Source: Porphyra umbilicalis (lineage: Eukaryota > Rhodophyta > Bangiophyceae > Bangiales > Bangiaceae). Taken from it: a DNA stretch of 64,000 bases. The position numbers were made by a program, and so were the translations under genes. Below the pieces are notes generated by a model. That model did not search any database, was not told the DNA's origin, and was given only the letters and a program-made list of their open reading frames with translations. Below, piece after piece: positions 1 through 11,295 of this stretch. Within the stretch, counting starts at the first letter, position 1, and each line of letters begins with the position of its first letter. The stretch lies in NCBI GenBank assembly GCA_002049455.2, contig KV918794.1, positions 62,001 to 126,000 of the forward strand. The letters are read 5' to 3'.

Positions 1-308
1 ACGATCTGTGTCTGAGGGACTCCTGCCTCTAGCGTCTACTTGCTTTTCTGCTCCTTTGTCTGATCAGCCCATTGAGATGGGGCAGAGGGATGTGGGAGAT
101 GTCGGCGTGGCCAAAGGGGTGCCGCAGTCGGGGGGCAGAAGGGTGGGCGGCTTCGAAACAGCCGAGGAGAAAGACGAGCGTCACGCTCGTGTTGCTGCGG
201 AAATAGGTGCAGCTCAAGATTCTCTTGACCACTTATGGAAACTGAGGTACCCCGGGGATGCTCCTAGCAGTAAATAAGATTAACATGTGTTCCCAGAAGA
301 ATAATAAC
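1..308. other. Window edge, no gene recognised
   Basis: I see no recognisable coding sequence, RNA gene or repeat here. It lies downstream of the minus-strand helicase gene, so it should hold that gene's 3' untranslated region. If helicase and transposase belong to one element, one element end could be here or off the window, but I could not identify an inverted terminal repeat. Confidence 0.4.
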
Positions 309-2987
309 CTACAAGCGACGCCACTCCCCATATAACCTCAAAGCAACCGGGTCAGCTCGCAACCGCGACGCCGCAAAAGACTTGATGTGCAACCCACTCT
401 TCGTTGGCACCCGGCTCAAAGCAGTCTGCACCATGCCCGGCTCAAAACAGTCAGCCAACTCGAGCACTGCTCGGGAGACACTCAAACTCTGGGACATGTG
501 GATGGTGGTGGCCCAACCCAACACAAACGGCACTTGCAAACGTACGGCCAAGGCACCAGGGTAAGCAAGGATGCGAGCAGTGATCTTCACAGGGGGACAA
601 GCAACCTCAATCCACGAGTCACCCGCATCATGTACGCCGGCCTGTCCGCGATCCACCCCAACCGGCAGCGTGTGATTGTCGAGCCGGACAATCGGGGTGC
701 CGTCGGTGTCGTACGAGGAGATGAAGCCGACGCTGCCATGCCACACACCAAGCGCCTTCCGTCGGTTGTTGTTGATGATGACCCGAGCATGAAGACAATG
801 CGGCACCACGGCAGGAGCCACACAATCCACCAACGCCGCCTTCCTCGAATACTCGGACACAGCGGCGAGGACTGGTCGGCGGAGTGTCGCGTCTCGGTCA
901 GGGTCCTCCTCCACGTCGTCATCAGCCACAAACAAAGGAGCATCAGCACCAGACGTGAGGCGCCGGAGGCAGGCACGGTTGTGGGCGAGGACCCCCTTGT
1001 GGTGCGGCATTAAATGGAGGACCTCGTACCGCATGCGCTCGTACTCGAGGCCCTCCACCCAGCAGTCCTTGACGAGTTCCTCCACCGCCGGGGAGAAGTT
1101 GCCGACCCGCGCATCGCGGACGGCTCGGATGAAGCTGGGGTCCTTCTGCCGGAAGGAACCAGGTAGGTCCAGGAAGGCGTCGCCAAAAAGGAGCCGCCAG
1201 CAAGGGGCGGTATAGGCCATGGCCCCTTTCACTGGTCCCAGTTGTAGAAAGTCCCCGAAGGCAAACCATAAACAGGGCCGGGAGGAGTCGGACCGCGACT
1301 GGCACAGAAGCTCGTGCATGATGCCCAGCTTGTCTGCACCTACGAGGGAGACCTCGTCAAGCAGCACTGCGCGAACCCGGCTTAGCCGCGCCTTGATCGG
1401 CCGAAAACGGTCGGTCTGCAGCAGACGGGCAGCCTCAAGGCTCGGGTCAATCCGCGTCGGGTCGTAATCACGCACAAAGCCAAAAAAAGAGTGAAAGGTC
1501 ATGCCGCCGGCCGTCTTTGCCGACGTGCCGGTCGGGGCGAGCACGACCACCTCGCCCTCCGCCGGGTAGCGCTGCTGCAGAAAGACTCGCAGGCGCCGCA
1601 GCAGCGTAGACTTGCCGGCACCAGGCCCGCCCGAGATGAAGGCACTGTTGACCCTTGCAAAGAGCTGCTCGCAAACGTCATCCCACCGTCCGGCACCAGC
1701 GAGAAGGCCGATTGGCCCGACACCGTTTGGAGACAGCGCGCCGCCGTCGCTTCCGGCACCTTTCAAACGGCGAACAGAGGGGCCGGCTTGTGCTTCAGTC
1801 CTGCTACCTCCACGGAGCGGGGTACGACCTTGCCGCGCTGGGTGAGCATCTTGCCCATCCCTCTCGACAAAGGAAGAGGGTGGTAGGTCACAAGGCCGCT
1901 GCAGACCAGAGGCAGCCCGTCCCGCGCTTGCAGGAGACCGACCGTCACCGGCGCCCGGAGGGACCACCCGCTGGATTGTTTCCAGCAGGTCACACGCGTC
2001 AGAGGCCGACCACTGCGTTGCCCGACCGGCTCTCGCGGCCGGTGGAGTGCGCGGCCGCACTGGGTCATCAAACTCCGCATCCGGCGACCGCCGGCGCTTG
2101 GTGGGGCGGCCACCCGTGAGATCAAGCTCGACGATGGGCAGCTCTGTGGCCAGGCGTCGCCCGGGTGACGACGACGAGTTGCCACAAACGCGCCCCTCTG
2201 TCGACCCGAGTGGTGCCGTCACCCGAGCACCCGCGCCGGCAGGGGCCGCGGGGCGCTTGCCCAGTAGCGACTTCCCAATTGGGTCCTGCACGACGGCGCC
2301 GCTTCGCGAGCCCCCGCTCCACGACGCGCACGAGCTGCTGAAAAACTGCACGTCGACAAAGGTGGATTCCGCCGTCTTCCCGTCCGCCGCAGTTCCAGCA
2401 CAGGAGCTCGTCGCCGCCGTAGCCGGAGGCAGACCTGGCTGCGGTGCGCTCGGGATCTGCCCGATACGCGGGACACGAGGATCGTCATCTTCGTTCGGCC
2501 ACCGCAAAATGTCCAGCAAGCACCGCCCAGCGTCATGGATGAGCCACTGCCAAGCGAGCATCTCCGACGCGAACCGTCGAAAGACGCAGGCACCGACATC
2601 CGGGTCCCGCACCATCGCCAACGCCGAGGCGACGCCCGCTGCGTCAACTCCAAAGCAGCTCGAGGAAGAGCGGGTCACGACCGCAATGCGTCCGCCGTGG
2701 TCGTTGCCGATCGTCTCGGAGCGCCGAGCAAGCGCAGCGGCAGCCGCCATCGCCTCCGTGTGAACGGGGTTGGTGAGCCAACAAAGTGCATCCTTTTGTG
2801 TTGTGAAGCACCGCGTGGCGAGCATCCCATTGCTCTGGACCGCGACGACGCGACGCCCAATCTCAGCCGCATCGGTCCAGTTGTGGATGACGCACATCGA
2901 CGGTGACAGCACGGCGACGTACTTGCGCGCTTTGGTGGACGCGGCGGCCATCTCCGTGCTCCTTGTGGCGTGGAGCTGCTCCAACAC
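309..2987 (-). CDS. PIF1-like superfamily 1 DNA helicase, probably transposon-associated
   Basis: 892 aa. The C-terminal half is a PIF1-type 5'-3' DNA helicase: Walker A GGPGAGKST at about residues 448-456, Walker B LLDEVSLV near 542, the PIF1 block GDFLQLGPV near 577, FRQKD near 612, the motif V-like stretch IHMSQSLS near 830 and ALSRV near 857. PIF1 proteins normally read IHKSQG at that last block, so the Lys to Met and Gly to Ser changes are odd. The N-terminal 150 residues hold two short segments (about 15-62 and 98-148) that resemble the hybrid-binding domain of RNase H1 (aromatic-V-A-V start, W..A middle, F.T..DA..WL end); this is my pattern reading and is tentative. The middle (about 160-440) is low complexity. 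It lies head to tail with the KDZ transposase upstream on the same strand, about 2.15 kb away. Its composition is less GC-extreme than the host genes, so I infer element cargo rather than host PIF1. Confidence 0.8.
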   Translation of the reverse strand: MLEQLHATRSTEMAAASTKARKYVAVLSPSMCVIHNWTDAAEIGRRVVAVQSNGMLATRCFTTQKDALCWLTNPVHTEAMAAAAALARRSETIGNDHGGRIAVVTRSSSSCFGVDAAGVASALAMVRDPDVGACVFRRFASEMLAWQWLIHDAGRCLLDILRWPNEDDDPRVPRIGQIPSAPQPGLPPATAATSSCAGTAADGKTAESTFVDVQFFSSSCASWSGGSRSGAVVQDPIGKSLLGKRPAAPAGAGARVTAPLGSTEGRVCGNSSSSPGRRLATELPIVELDLTGGRPTKRRRSPDAEFDDPVRPRTPPAARAGRATQWSASDACDLLETIQRVVPPGAGDGRSPASAGRAASGLQRPCDLPPSSFVERDGQDAHPARQGRTPLRGGSRTEAQAGPSVRRLKGAGSDGGALSPNGVGPIGLLAGAGRWDDVCEQLFARVNSAFISGGPGAGKSTLLRRLRVFLQQRYPAEGEVVVLAPTGTSAKTAGGMTFHSFFGFVRDYDPTRIDPSLEAARLLQTDRFRPIKARLSRVRAVLLDEVSLVGADKLGIMHELLCQSRSDSSRPCLWFAFGDFLQLGPVKGAMAYTAPCWRLLFGDAFLDLPGSFRQKDPSFIRAVRDARVGNFSPAVEELVKDCWVEGLEYERMRYEVLHLMPHHKGVLAHNRACLRRLTSGADAPLFVADDDVEEDPDRDATLRRPVLAAVSEYSRKAALVDCVAPAVVPHCLHARVIINNNRRKALGVWHGSVGFISSYDTDGTPIVRLDNHTLPVGVDRGQAGVHDAGDSWIEVACPPVKITARILAYPGALAVRLQVPFVLGWATTIHMSQSLSVSRAVLELADCFEPGMVQTALSRVPTKSGLHIKSFAASRLRADPVALRLYGEWRRL

Positions 2988-5141
2988 CTGCGCTGATTGA
3001 GAAACGCTTGGTCACGAGCCCCTTGCTGTGGGCAGAGAAGCGTCCGAGTGTGAAGAGAACAGAAAAGCACGACAACAGGAAAGCACCGCGATGAGAGGAA
3101 AAACTGTCAGTGACATAGCCCCACAGGTTTTGGCGACCACAAAGCGTGCAGCCCTTCACAAAGGAAACGAAAATGCGTCCGGGTTGTGGAGTTCGTAGGA
3201 AAGGATGGCGCCCACAGGCGTCAACGGCAGAGTGCGACCTCGACGGTACACGTACAAAGAGAGGAACGGCCATGCGGCCACCCGCAAGCGTCGACGGCCA
3301 AAGGTGCTATTGACGACACTGGAATGCCCACAAGAGCAAACAAGAAGAGCTGTGGTCGACCGGTCGTGTCTCGGAGCACCAGAGCGACAGAGGGATAAAA
3401 ACATACCCAGTGGCAGCCGAAAAGAAAGAGAGGACGACCAAGGAGCGTTCGCAAAGGAACCGCGGCGGCCGCGGTCACCAGGATGGCGCCAACGACTCCG
3501 TGGTGTGCACCAAACGAGTGGGGGGAGAGCGCGGGCAAGACACTGCAACGTGCGTGGCTTGGTCACCCGAGATCGAACCGTTGCAACAGCGTACATCCGG
3601 GTGGCGAACTGATCAGGCTCCGCTTGTTCACTGTCATACCCGGGCTACCTCTGTGACGTGTCAGCGCGGCACACGCGTCATCCTGCCTGCAAAGCGGCAT
3701 TGCAGCAATGAACGGGGTACACGTCATCCAATTCCACTGACAACTTGACCGCTGACCCGCCGTGTCCCACTGCCAGTCCCTTTCCCGACCGCCCGCTGCC
3801 CACCCCCGTAGCAGCCGCTGGGCACCCAGCCTCTATGGAAACCGTATTTAGGCAGTACCTGTGTGTATACAGGAGACCTACAGAGAGGGACGACCGAGAA
3901 AACCTTCATGCACGTACACCTGTGTCGCGACAATAGTGAAGGAACGGACGCCCTGTACCGACTGCCGAACTGCTGTCCCTCGGCTGCGCTTGTGCATCTC
4001 CTCCAATGTGTTCATGTTTTCCATCCTACCATGCCGCACCCCACTTGGTCATAGATCTTGGCACCAGTTGTCTGTTGATGGAAAATCAGAAAGAAGCCCA
4101 GGTATGTGCTGCAGTCTACCAGCACTCGGGTTCCACTAGTACGAATGTGGATGCAGTCCCGTCGGGTGGAAGCTAATGTGGCGCCTACATCTCGGCCAAC
4201 GCCGGACGGAAGGCACGTTTGGCACCCTAAGGAGTTGCGAATGATGGACCGTGCTATCAGTAGTAGTACACAATATGCTGCCAAACCAATGAGGTGGGCA
4301 TCGGCTGACACTCAGCTGGCTTTTCTAGGCACCCGCAGTGCAGCTGCTGTGGAGAACTGTCTTGACCCACATCCCTCATGGTGGTGCGGTTGTGCACTGG
4401 TCGGCCATTCACTTTCTGCTGCTCGCGCACCCACTGCTCGTTGAGCTTCGTCTCCCAGTCCAGCTGAGCGGCTCGCTAGCTGCGCTGCCCAGAAAAAGTG
4501 GATGCTTCTAGTTTCTATGAGCTGCTCTGGTCGTCGGGTTCAGTTCGCTTTTGGCTGGTCATGGTGTCGTGTGGTGCTCAGAGCACCATGTTTGTGCAGT
4601 GCTGTCTATCCACAGTAGGAAGGCTATGGGGGGTTGCGTGCAGCGGACAGGTGCTTTCCAGATGCGCTCGCTTTGCTTGTGGGTCAGTGGCGTCGCTATG
4701 CCATCGCTGCATTTCCCGAGCCATTCGGCAATTAGTTACCGTGGAAGTCTTCAGCTCCACTTTAGCACTTCATGCTGCACATTCTCCAGTACACACGTGT
4801 CGCTCCACAAACGTATAGATCATGTGGCAGGGAAGCCCCCCCTGGGTTCACTGTTACTGTCGAAGCGGGTCCGGATCTTGGTTGAGGATGACAGAGATGA
4901 GGTCGTACAAGTCGTCCGCGGAGTGGATGCCCACCTGTGAGCATGGCAGTGTCACACTCACAGTGTTCATTCTTTGCTGACAAGCACTTCCATACCTGAG
5001 CATGTGCTCTTCTGTCCCACTCGACATGGCATGAACCAGCACAAGCTGTATGTCTGTGGCAGTGGCGTGCATTCCTGCCGGCCACGTCTGATGGCAGTCG
5101 GGCTCGGTAAAACGAGCTCGTGTGTACACAGGCAATAAAAA
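2988..5141. other. Spacer between helicase and transposase, no gene recognised
   Basis: This 2.15-kb stretch has moderate GC and only short ORFs in all six frames. It should contain the promoter of the minus-strand helicase and the 3' flank of the minus-strand transposase. I see no tandem repeat, RNA gene or clear inverted repeat. If helicase and transposase belong to separate elements, their boundaries must fall here. Confidence 0.4.
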
Positions 5142-8100
5142 TCATTCTTCTTCGTGGTCCTCTTCTACGTCAGACGCCAGCGGCGTGGCCACGCTCGGCA
5201 ACACCGACAGCACGTCATCACCCACCTGCATATCATCAAAGAACAATGCAATGGCCATCCGCTCCCGCAGAGTGGAGATGTCCCGCTGCGAAAACAACAA
5301 GGGCGCTCCCAGCGAAAAGCAATCAGCAGCCGCTAACACAAACACCCCACAACTTCCTCCATCGGTCTGCCGCGGCCAGCGCGGATCCGCCCGCACCGCC
5401 CACGAGGCAACATCCCAACTGGAGGCAGCATCCGGCCCCAGGCGGGAGCGCACCTCGTCACCCAGCCACCGCCGCAAAACGTCCACCACGCCGTTGCGGT
5501 CCGCGCGCCTGACCGAGTCGTAAAAGCAGAACAAGCGGTTGGCCACGTCGATGGCCACGACCACCCAGTGCAACCCGTCGATGTTGACCGGCACGATGAT
5601 CTTGTCGACGGCGTCCAGGTCGAGCCCCATCTTGACGCCCCAGTTGCGCACCCGGTCGTAGCTGTAGCGGGACGGGAGCGGCGCGAGCCGTGAGAAGAAG
5701 AAGGAGTTTAGCATTCTGGTCCGTGGCATGAAGCGGCCGCCCGCAGCCGAGAGCGCATCCCCGCCCGGCGCCTCCTCGTGGAGCGTGCCCCCAGGATGCA
5801 GTTGCGCGGCGCGCTCGTTGATGAGCGCCACCATGGAGTTAAGAAGCTCGTCGTTGAGCCAGCTCTCCCCCGCGAGTCGCAAGAAGTCGGCGCCCTTGAG
5901 GACAATACGGGCCTTGTTCCGCGGGCGCACAGCCTCCGCAGGGGGGTGGTCAATGAGGCGGCGCGCAAATGCGAGCGCCTCCTTGGACAATGGCCGCGTG
6001 TCCATCGGCTCGGGGTTGGGGACAGATTGGCCGTCGATCCAGCGCGCATGCTCCACGAGTAGCCACCCGTGCAGGAACTTGTCCAGCGCTTGGTCACCGT
6101 CGAGTAGATTGCCGCTCGCGGGCTCCGTCTCATCCACTGCCCCTGTCAAATCCACGAAGGCCTCATCAACGAGACCGGTGGCTGCACCTGCGTCCCCCGC
6201 ATGGTCTGCAATCGCGCTGGGATCCCCCGCCGCGTCTCCAACCACGGCCGCGTCGGCCACCCCCGTCGCGTCGGGCTCCGCCGCCGCGTTCTGACCCGCG
6301 TGTGCATCAACCGCGCGCACCCAGTGGGTCGCGGCCACGCAGTTGCTCGCTCCGACCGCGTCAGCGACATCCATCCGCGTGCCGGCCACGTCCACCGACA
6401 TGGGCACTGGTACGAGCTGCATCGCCCCTTCGCGCCCCCCCATCGAGTCGGCCGCCACAGCAGAGTCGGTCGCCGCCACGCCGTCGATCACCTCCAACGC
6501 GTTGGACGTCCCCACCGCGACGGGTGTCTCTTGATTGGTGACATCGTCGCCGTCGAGCTGCTTGCACGAGCACAAGGAGACGCGCGCGCATTGGTGGGAC
6601 ACCTTGGAATGGAAGAAGGGCGCCAACCACACATGGTCGTTTTCCCCAGGCGAGTTGTCGGCGTTGAGGCGGTACAACTTGCGGATGTTTGCAAAGGCGA
6701 CTTGCACCATCTTGTGCACCATGTAGGTGGCTGGGGCCATGTACGCCAAGCTGGTACGGTTGACGACGGCGATTGAGTGCGAGACCTCCGCGGCTTGGGT
6801 TGCGACGCCAGCCGTGGACCCCAAGCTGTCGTCGGGCATGTAGATGGGAGAGCAGGTGTGCGTGATGGAGTGCGACCGATCCAAGATGCAGCGCACCCCG
6901 TGGGCGCGCATGATGGGCCTCACCCGCCGCATCGCGTTCTTGTCCAGCTTACACGCCACGTCGTAAAAAATCACCTGCGGCAGCTTGGGAAACCGCTCCA
7001 AGACGATGGAGAGTGCCTCCCCCACGCTCTCTGCCCGGAACAGGCAGCGAAAGCCCAGCGTGATGACGTGGGGGCAAACGACATTGAAGACGCCTTGAGT
7101 CAAACCGGCCTTGATGGAGAAGGCCTTGTTGCACGCGTCGCCCTCTCCCTCCAGGTCTGCAACATGCCGGTCCTTACCCCGGTACTGGACCCGCCGCTTG
7201 GCCGCCTCCGAGTCCATGATACCCGGGCGCACCCGGGGCAAACCCGCAAAGTACTCGTAGCTGACGAGCGGGTCGTTCTCGTCCAGCGCGGCGAGGTCCG
7301 TCTGCTCAAATCTCCAGTCGAGGTAGTCTGCCGGCGTGGGGGTGCCCTTCCATCGTGCACAATAGTTGGCGTTCTGCCAGCCCGCGTCCAGGGTGCTCTT
7401 CTTGGACGCCTGCTCTGCGTAGACGTCGTCGACGTACTTCTCGATGGAGACCGCTTTCAGCAGCAGCTCGCCGACCGCCGCGCGCAGCGAGCGGTCCTCC
7501 TCCAGGTCGTCCGCAAACTGCCCCAGGAAGCTTGCCACGTACCCGACCCCATCGGCGGCCGCCGTGAATTTTCGCCACTCGTCCCTCCCCCGGATGCGGA
7601 TGGCGTTGGCCAGCAGCTCGACGGCCTTCTCGTCAAAGCTCTGGAACATGCCACAGATCGTCTCCGTGAGCATGGCGTGCAAGAAGGGGTGTGCGGCGCA
7701 CCACACGTCCGCGTCCTCCAGCGAGTACGACTCAAAGGCCGGGCGGCACAGCCCAACGCGGTCGGACCATACCTCCACGGGCTTCTTCGGGACGGGCCCC
7801 TTGCCGCCCAGCACGAGCTTGCCCTCTTTGTCGACGCGCACCGCGCTCTCCAGTGTGGAGGCCATAGACGACCGACGTCGCTTGGGGCCGGGAGCGGTGG
7901 TGGTGTTGGCCGTCGGAGTGGTGCCGGTCGCCCCGTCCTCGTCGCCAGGCGGTGGTGGGGCGGCTTGCGGATTTCCCAGCGGGAAAAAGTGGAAGAACAC
8001 CTTAGCGGCAGCAGCTTCCGGCGTCGGGCGGCCAGGGGCATCGACCATCTCTTGCCAGGCCCGCAAGGCCGTGATTTGGCCCGCCGTCAGCGCCGTGGAG

Positions 8101-10218
8101 CTCCGCAACACCTTTGAGATGGCGTCCCGCAATGGAGCTTTCTCAAAGATGCACAGCTTTGACGCCGGGATGTCAAGCACGGGGCAGTTCTCCCCGGGCC
8201 GTAGCGGCGTTGTGTCATCGGGATCCGAGCATCCGAGTGCTTGGGCATCAATGACGATGAAGGCGGGATTCGGACCGCACAGCGGGCACCGCCCCGACTC
8301 AGGAGGGATCTTAAAAGTCTTGATGACGGCGGTGCCGAGCTTCACCACGTCTTGCCGCCGCAGGGAAAACGACTGCACGTCGGCCGAGAGGTGTCGGGTG
8401 GCCGCCGTGTAGGTGGTGCGGCCGGCAATGATGGAAGACACCAACTTATCCACCACCCCCCGAGTGAATAGCAGCCACTGCTTCTTCTTGTTCCGCCGCC
8501 GCAGGGAGAAGAGCGCGTCCTCGTTGCCGTCGTACTCAACCGTGCGCTTGCAATCTGCACCATCGCACTCCCATCGGCCAACCCACACCTGCTCAATGCA
8601 AAACGGCCGAGATCCACTTGACATCGGAGATGCAAGTCAGTCATCCGCGTGCACAGAGAGCATTGGCGGCGTGGCTCGCCGATCCACAAAGAGAATCACG
8701 TGCAAAAAGACATGAGCAAAAAGTGGAGATGAGCTCGGACATGAAAGCATAGAAGACAGCAGCACATACCTTCAAAGACGGCGCAGACGGATGGTGTGTC
8801 GTCAACAAGCCCGGCTCCTTGACCACCTCGTGGCGCTCCTCGCGCTTTTGACCGCAGCTTCCGCAACATGGCTCCACCAGCACGTCCCGTACGTCTCGTA
8901 GGTGGCCTGCCCCCATCGAGAAGGCAAACAGCTGGTTGTGCATCTTCAAGTCGGACGCCTTCGCTGCAGCAGGTCCCGACACCCTCTTCATGTACAGCGC
9001 CCGCCAGTCTGCCGTCCGCGCCCATACTTCTCCTTGATCACATTCCGTCGAGCACGGCAGCAGGTTGCGGGAGGCGCGGGAAGAGAGCTTTGCCTGGTCC
9101 GGATCTTGCGGGCCCCGGATCGTATCAGACTCCTCCTTCTCGACCCCCTCGTCCTCCTCCTCGTTATCAAGCACCTTCGCACGTGGAGCGCCGGCATGCT
9201 TACGGGCATGAAGGCGCGCCTTGACAGCGACGGGTGCCGTGCCGGTGCTTGCGTCCAAAAACCCATCAGGACCCTGTCGGTCACGTGCAACGCGCACGTG
9301 ACCACAACGACCGCGGAAGCGCCGGCACCCCGGGGCAATGCAGGCGGGTGCGTTGCCGGAGCTGAAGGACACGACGGAAAAGACCGATCGGTAGAGCACC
9401 GCCCACAGGATCGTCACCCCGTACTCGTCGGGTACCGCAAAGTCGGCCGCGTCAGCGCGGAGGCGCATGCGCCCGCGGAAGACGTCGATGCCCACGCCCG
9501 ATACCGCCAGCGCCTTGTTCATTGCCACCGTGTGGATGCACTTCGTGCTACGAGCAGATGCGGAGAGGAAGAGGGCGTTTTGGGTGCCGCCAAAGCACGA
9601 GCACAGGAGACCGTCACGGCAGGACACCCACATGATGGCGACGTCTTTCTTGCCGACGCCGCTGCGGAGCACGATCGCTCGCGACCGCGAGTTCTTGTCG
9701 CCAATCACCCGAGCAGTGACGGAGGTGCTCCGAGAGACGAGCGGCTGCGACGAGGGCAGCCCGCAGGCGCGCTGGATGCAAGCCACGAGCGCCTCCTGCA
9801 CAAAATCTTGAACAAACAAAGCGGCGCGCGGGGTGCGCTTGCGTACAGCAGGGCGCAGCGGCGACAGAGCTCCAGCCGAGTCGTCACCTTCATCACCATC
9901 TGCACCTGAGGGTCCGGCAGTAGACACCGTCCGTCGATCGGAGCGGTCCTTCGGTTGGACGTCATACCGCTTCTTGATGTGGGTGGCGAGGTCGCGATCT
10001 CCTCCTCCTCCACGAGCGCGTTCCATCTGCGCGCTCCATGAGCGCCCGACCGGTCGGCCACGACTAGCGGCAGCGCTGCAATGCACGACAGTGCTTGGAC
10101 CGTGATGACACGGAAGCAGAGCGACTCTTGCCGCCAAAGCTTTGGCGGCGTCCCGGCTCCCATAAAAGGAGAACTCCACCGGCCTTGCCAAGCTCGGAAG
10201 TGGCCGGGAGGTCGACAT
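5142..10218 (-). CDS. KDZ/Zisupton-type transposase with SWIM zinc finger and C-terminal Ulp1 (C48) protease
   Basis: Two long frames (8641-10218 and 5142-8624) join through a predicted phase-0 intron at 8589-8769 (donor AAG|GTATGT, acceptor GAGCAG|GTG), giving about 1,631 aa from 8770-10218 plus 5142-8588. The first exon carries a SWIM-like CxC...CxH motif (CSC ... CIH) near residues 210-240 and a second Cys/His cluster (C..GRCGH). Exon 2 opens with the CxC-type pair WEC..ADC followed by EYDG, then CPLCG, then the KDZ core with VIFYDVACKLD and ILDRSHSITH. The last 250 residues are a SUMO-protease-like C48 domain with WLND, catalytic His in GLHWVV, Asp in FYDS, and Gln/Cys in TDGGSCGVF. All expected catalytic residues of the protease are present. 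Start chosen at the first ATG; an internal ATG at 10026 is possible. Confidence 0.8.
8589..8769 (-). other. Predicted 181-bp intron in the KDZ transposase gene
   Basis: The donor on the minus strand reads AAG|GTATGT and the acceptor GAGCAG|GTG. Both are phase 0. Removing the segment skips the stop at the end of the upstream frame and joins a Cys-rich segment (CCGSCG) to the CxC motif WEC..ADC at the start of the next, as expected for KDZ transposases. Other acceptors nearby do not keep phase. Confidence 0.6.
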
Positions 10219-10256
10219 GGTCGAGAGTAGCCGTGCCGATCACACCCATGTCCGCC

Positions 10257-11295
10257 CTGCCGCCCGCCGGCGCGCTGGGGTGGCGCCCAGGCCCGCAAAA
10301 CGATCCGGAAAAAGGCGCTCAAAGCCGCACACGCGGGCACCGGTAGTAAAGTGGGGCGGCGGAGCAACGGGGGAAGCGGCAAACCACCACCAGCCCGCCC
10401 AATCCAGCCGCCCCCCCCGCCGCCCGCCGCCGCACCGGGGCGGCGCCCAGGGCGGCAAAACAACACAAAAAGGCGCTCAACGCCGCGGACGCGCCTACCA
10501 GAGGTGGGGAGGGGCGGGGAGCAACGGGGGACGCCGCAAACCGCCACCAGCCCGCCCAATCCAGCCGCCCCCCACGCCGCCCGCAGGCGCGCCGGGGCGG
10601 CGCCCAGGGCCACAAAACGACGCAAAAGAGGCGCGCAATGCCGCGGACGCGCCTACCGACGGTGATGAAGGCGGGGAAGCAACGGGGGCAGACGCAAACC
10701 GCCACCAGCCCGCCCAATCCAGCCCCCCCCCCGCCGCCCGCAGGCGCGCCGCGGCGGCGCCCAGGGCCACAAAACGACGCAAAAAAAGCGCGCAATGCCG
10801 TGGACGCGCCTACCGAAGGTGGGGAAAAGGGGGAGCAACGGGGGAAGCCGCAAACCGCCACCAGCCCGCCCAATCCAGCCCCCCCCCGCGCCGCCCGCAG
10901 GCGCGCCGCGGCGGCGCTCAGGGCCACAAAACGACGCAAAAGAGGCGCGCAATGCCGCGGACGCGCCTACCGAAGGTGGGGAAAGGGGGGAGCAACGGGG
11001 GAAGCCGCAAACCGCCACCAGCCCGCCCAATCCAGGCCCCCCCCCCGCCGCCCGCAGGCGCGCCGCGGCGGCGCCCAGGGCCACAAAACGACGCAAAAGA
11101 GGCGCGCAATGCCGCGGACGCGCCTACCGGAGGTGGGGAAGGGGGGGGAGCAACGGGGGAAGCCGCAAACCGCCACCAGCCCGCCCAATCCAGCCGCCCC
11201 CCGCGCCGCCCGCAGGCGCGCCGGGGCGGCGTCCAGAGCCGCAAAACGCCACAAAAAAAACTGCAACGCCGCGGACGCGGCCACCGGCGGTAGGG
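10257..11295. repeat. Tandem array of about 6.6 copies of a 157-bp GC-rich unit
   Basis: The landmark AAACCGCCACCAGCCCGCCC (AAACCACC in the first copy) recurs at 10381, 10538, 10696, 10852, 11009 and 11167, giving spacings of 157, 158, 156, 157 and 158 bp. Each unit also contains a GCGCGCCG...GGCGGCGCCCAGGGCC block and a GGACGCGCCTACC block. Copies differ by scattered substitutions and by length changes in C and G runs. The unit is not a multiple of three, so the ORFs crossing the array change frame each unit and are not genes. The array starts about 40 bp upstream of the transposase ATG and may be the subterminal region of the KDZ element or a host minisatellite. Confidence 0.9.

Larger units (their letters stand above)
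5142..11295 (-). mobile_element. KDZ (Kyakuja-Dileera-Zisupton) superfamily DNA transposon, ends unresolved
   Basis: The span covers the large transposase gene plus the adjoining 157-bp tandem array at its 5' side. KDZ elements are eukaryotic DNA transposons with a long transposase carrying zinc-binding CxC-type motifs, and the Zisupton branch often adds SWIM and Ulp1-type domains; both are present here. Terminal inverted repeats and target duplications were not found by eye, so the outer limits are guesses. The co-oriented helicase at 309-2987 may be part of the same element. The transposase frames are open apart from one good predicted intron, so the element looks recently active. Confidence 0.65.

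Noticed and set aside
309-2987. Host PIF1 as the identity of the helicase
   Set aside because: Altered conserved motif, unusual N terminus, lower GC and position beside a transposase make an element gene more likely, though host origin is not excluded.
3540-3600. tRNA-like T-loop string (GATCGAACC) near 3570
   Set aside because: No matching acceptor stem, D arm or anticodon stem could be built around it.
10257-11295. Possible CRISPR-like array
   Set aside because: Units are contiguous 157-bp repeats with no unique spacers, and the organism is eukaryotic.
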